Below are positions 58,801 to 61,032 of a DNA stretch of 61,032 nt, piece by piece. Position 1 is the stretch's first letter. Each line of letters starts with the position of its first letter. Under the pieces are notes generated by a model. The model had not been told where the DNA came from. It ran no database searches and was given only the letters and a program-made list of their open reading frames with translations. Source of the DNA: SKLM01 sp964542755 (GTDB lineage: Bacteria; Chloroflexota; Anaerolineae; B4-G1). The DNA lies in assembly GCA_964542755.1 (NCBI GenBank), contig CAZIWL010000012.1, positions 1 to 61,032 on the forward strand, read 5' to 3'. A program made the translations under genes and the position numbers.

Positions 58801-61032
58801 TCCGGGGCGGGTCGCCAGACGGGATGAACCGTCGTTCTCGAACATGGAGTCATCGACCAGGGGATCGGCCCGGTCGAACGTCATGTAGAGCACCGGCTGC
58901 CGGAACAGGGCCTCCACCTCAGCCGGCTCCAGCGCGTCCTTGTACACGCGGGCCTCGTCGATCAACCCCTCGAACCGCGCCGTCACGCCTTGACAACGAC
59001 CAAGACTCAGCCCGGCCTCGGTAGGATAGTCCTCCGGCGTGCGATCGCCCCTCCCAACCAGGGCCCCGTCGGCATAGAGCCGCTGTCCGCTGCTGCCGTC
59101 GTTGAACGTCCCGAAGGTATGCACTACGTGATGCCAGGTGGCATCCGCATAGACTGTCCCCGAGCTGCACACCGTCTCCCACGCCTGGGCCGACGTGCTC
59201 AGGTAAGGCACCTTGGCGCATACGTCGCCACCATCCAGATAGACCTGCGCCCCATCCGCATCGTCCACAGCCGCCAGACCACCGTCAGCATCGTCCGTCT
59301 TGAACCAGAAGGAGACACCATAGGCGGTCTCCGGCACATCCAGCGCGGACGTGACGTAGCCATCGGCGCTCAGGCTCAGCGCCCCCCCATACCGGCCGTC
59401 GTCCTTGACTGGCGCACACGTTCCGGCGGCGCAGAAGCCGTCGTGCGGCGGCAGGCTCCCGGAGCGATCGGCGTACGTGGTGGACGTGATCGGGTCCTCG
59501 AAGGGCAGCCAGAGCACGGCGTCCCCGGCCAGCGACGACCAGTCGACGATCACGGCGCCCGCCACCTGCGTGAAGCTGTAGACGCCGCTGGTCGCCGAAC
59601 TCTTCACAGCTACCTCACCAGAGAGCGTCTCCTCCTCCTCTGGCTGGAGGATGAAGGCCTCGGGAGGAAGGCTTGTGTCGGTCACCGCGCCGGGGAACGA
59701 ACTGTCCAGGAGCCCCTGTGCGTACCGATTGGCCAGCTCGTTTCTCACCGTCGCCTCGTAGAAGAACGAGTCTCCGGGCTTGACAAAGCCGTCCGAGGTG
59801 GTGTAGACCCCGCCAGCAGCGATCTCCTTCACCTGTGACTCGAGGGTCAACACCTGCGAGGTGGACGGAACGCGCGGATTGAAGCCATACGTCTTCTCCA
59901 GAACGTCGATCAGCATGTCCTGATCGGCGTCGACGCTGAGGGGATCGGACGTCACCCAGGTGAAGAGGGCCGTCCCATCGTCGCTGCGACTGTAGACGAA
60001 ACTCCATCCCCCCACCCACTCTGCCTTGTCCCCGTCGCCGTCCTGGTCGAAGGCGTCCCGATGGAGCACTTCCTCGCCGTCCATCAGGCCGTCACCGTCT
60101 GTGTCCGGTCGGGACGCGCTGGTGCCCGTGCGCACCTCCTCATAATCCCCCAGGCCGTCGCCATCGCTGTCCCCGCTGTCCGGATTGCTGCCAATCTGCC
60201 GTTCGAAGAGGTCTGAGAGACCGTCGCCATCACTGTCCCAGAGCGTATCGTTGGGATCGGCGCCGAAGGGCAGTCCGTCGCTGTCCGCGTCGCGAAGCGT
60301 GGGCAGCTTGAGATCACCGCTCTGGCCCCAGGCCTGCCGGCAGCCTCGCGCATCACAGTCCAGCGCGTAGAACTCGTCGAGGCTCGCGGGGAAGATGTCC
60401 AGCTTGATGCTTTCGCTCAGGTCGTAGTGGCGCGTGGCTCGCTCGGTCCAGATGGTGCAGACCCCCAGGATACAGTTCTGAGAGGGGATGGCGAAAGCCT
60501 CGGAGAGGTACAATTCCGTCGGTTGATTCACGCCCGCATGCCTCAGGGCAACGGCGTCCGCCACGTAGGGCGAGCGCGTGATGTAGACCGGCTCTCCAGC
60601 CCGCCACGTGTGTCCGACATCGCCCCACTCGGGCCCGTCGCCGTCCTCGTAGGCCCACTGGCCAGACAATGTGCCCCGATCCAGGTCGTCGTGAAAGTCC
60701 GTCTCCGCGGTATCCAGCCTGTACTCGAATGTCGAGCTGCGCAGGTTCTTGTCGTTGTACTGGTAGCGGTAGGCAGCACCTATGTTGTCCGGCAGGCCTA
60801 CCAGATCAATCGTGTTGGTGAAGGCGACACCGTAGCGGATCTCCTGGCCCACAGAGAATCCCCTCTCCGGGTAGACGAAATCGTCCGAATCGATGGCTGA
60901 GAACCTAAGGCGCGGGCCCTCGCCGCCCTCCAGCTCCCGCTCTTTGAGGTCCACCATCACCGTGGCGCTGAAGATCAACACTTCCAGCGCTTTGCTCACC
61001 ACGCCCTGGATGCCACCACAGAGCCAGGAGGC
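52815..61032 (-). CDS. Giant secreted modular protein, N-terminal-side part (about 2,739 residues visible, open at both ends)
   Basis: One frame runs from the window edge to the gap with no stop, so the N-terminus, including any signal peptide, lies outside. From the right edge: an unassigned region of about 230 residues; TSP3-like calcium-binding repeats (60030-60300); a linker; four LamG domains; Ig-like folds; two more LamG domains; a domain with LTYGYTSSAEDFNLTEEGF; and one LVIVD repeat next to the gap. LamG domains 2 and 6 carry inserted segments. The part beyond the gap (37133-52714) almost certainly belongs to the same gene, giving at least 7,900 residues. No catalytic domain is visible. 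Confidence 0.87.
53575..59520 (-). repeat. Six LamG/concanavalin-A-like domains
   Basis: Recognised by starts such as VLYMTFDRADPLVDDS, ALHLRLDDPPGETSF and ILHLRFEEEYGATLL, the mid-motif WNHVA-x-TFD, and ends such as DDVTIYATGLSARQIRELY. Approximate positions: 58900-59520, 57830-58890, 57185-57795, 56480-57170, 54570-55225 and 53580-54565. The interval 55225-56480 holds Ig-like domains. Family members bind glycans or proteins. Confidence 0.82.
60030..60300 (-). repeat. Thrombospondin type 3-like calcium-binding repeats
   Basis: Successive DADSDG, DSDGDG, DSDGDG, DTDGDG and DQDGDG loops with SDLFE, GDYEE and MDGEE spacers. Such loops bind Ca2+ and stiffen extracellular proteins. Confidence 0.8.

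Noticed and set aside
1..61032. tRNA or rRNA genes, CRISPR arrays, insertion sequences
   Set aside because: I looked through the intergenic regions for T-loop sequences, rRNA cores, regularly spaced direct repeats and transposase frames and found none.

Overview
The window is a high-GC bacterial scaffold carrying three 100-base N runs (10577-10676, 14975-15074, 52715-52814), so it is probably a metagenome-derived or draft assembly. Gene content points to Chloroflexota, possibly an Anaerolineae-like lineage. The signs are a baseplate-J-like membrane protein between alaS and ruvX, a DUF3524 glycosyltransferase beside dnaG-rpoD, and large secreted proteins with CARDB, LamG and LVIVD modules plus a YLPLV-type C-terminal motif. 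This taxonomic call is inference from family knowledge. I found no rRNA, tRNA, CRISPR array, insertion sequence or phage gene.

Layout. 1-774 has no convincing gene, only a strong hairpin. 775-1575 encodes a DNA-binding protein with a sigma-region-4-like helix-turn-helix. 1823-5057 holds a TetR repressor with a perfect palindromic operator beside its promoter, then two ABC-2 permeases with no ATPase gene next to them. 5231-9771 is a seven-gene co-directional cluster: ferredoxin, NifU-type scaffold, ferredoxin with a Zn-ribbon-like tail, MoaD/ThiS-like beta-grasp protein, methyltransferase, DUF438-hemerythrin-PAS protein, and DUF166 protein. It is headed by a perfect CRP-type palindrome placed where a class II activator would bind. 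It looks like an uncharacterised redox or Fe-S operon. A flavin reductase (minus strand) and an orphan response-regulator-like protein follow.

11652-19656 is a plus-strand housekeeping run: rpsB, tsf, pyrH, frr, uppS, cdsA, a CBS-pair protein, fbp and rho. It covers translation, UMP and undecaprenyl/phospholipid precursor supply, gluconeogenesis and transcription termination.

From 19747 to the window end every gene is on the minus strand. In transcription order from the right edge these are a giant secreted-protein gene (right edge to 37133, open at the edge and interrupted by the third gap), a small secreted protein sharing a domain with it, and alaS with its own strong promoter. Then come a baseplate-J-like protein, ruvX, mltG, a substrate-binding lipoprotein, a tRNA-queuosine-mannosyltransferase-like protein, dnaG, rpoD, a patatin, a 35-residue membrane peptide, murE and an alpha/beta hydrolase.

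The most unusual items are the giant gene and the CRP-site-headed Fe-S cluster. At least 7,900 residues of the giant protein are visible: six LamG domains, 22 CARDB repeats, two kinds of beta-propeller and a P-domain. Smaller items worth following are the membrane peptide ahead of murE, a 36-bp perfect palindrome with partial echo copies at 6693-6758, and a scaffold gap whose two flanks share 12 identical bases and is probably false.
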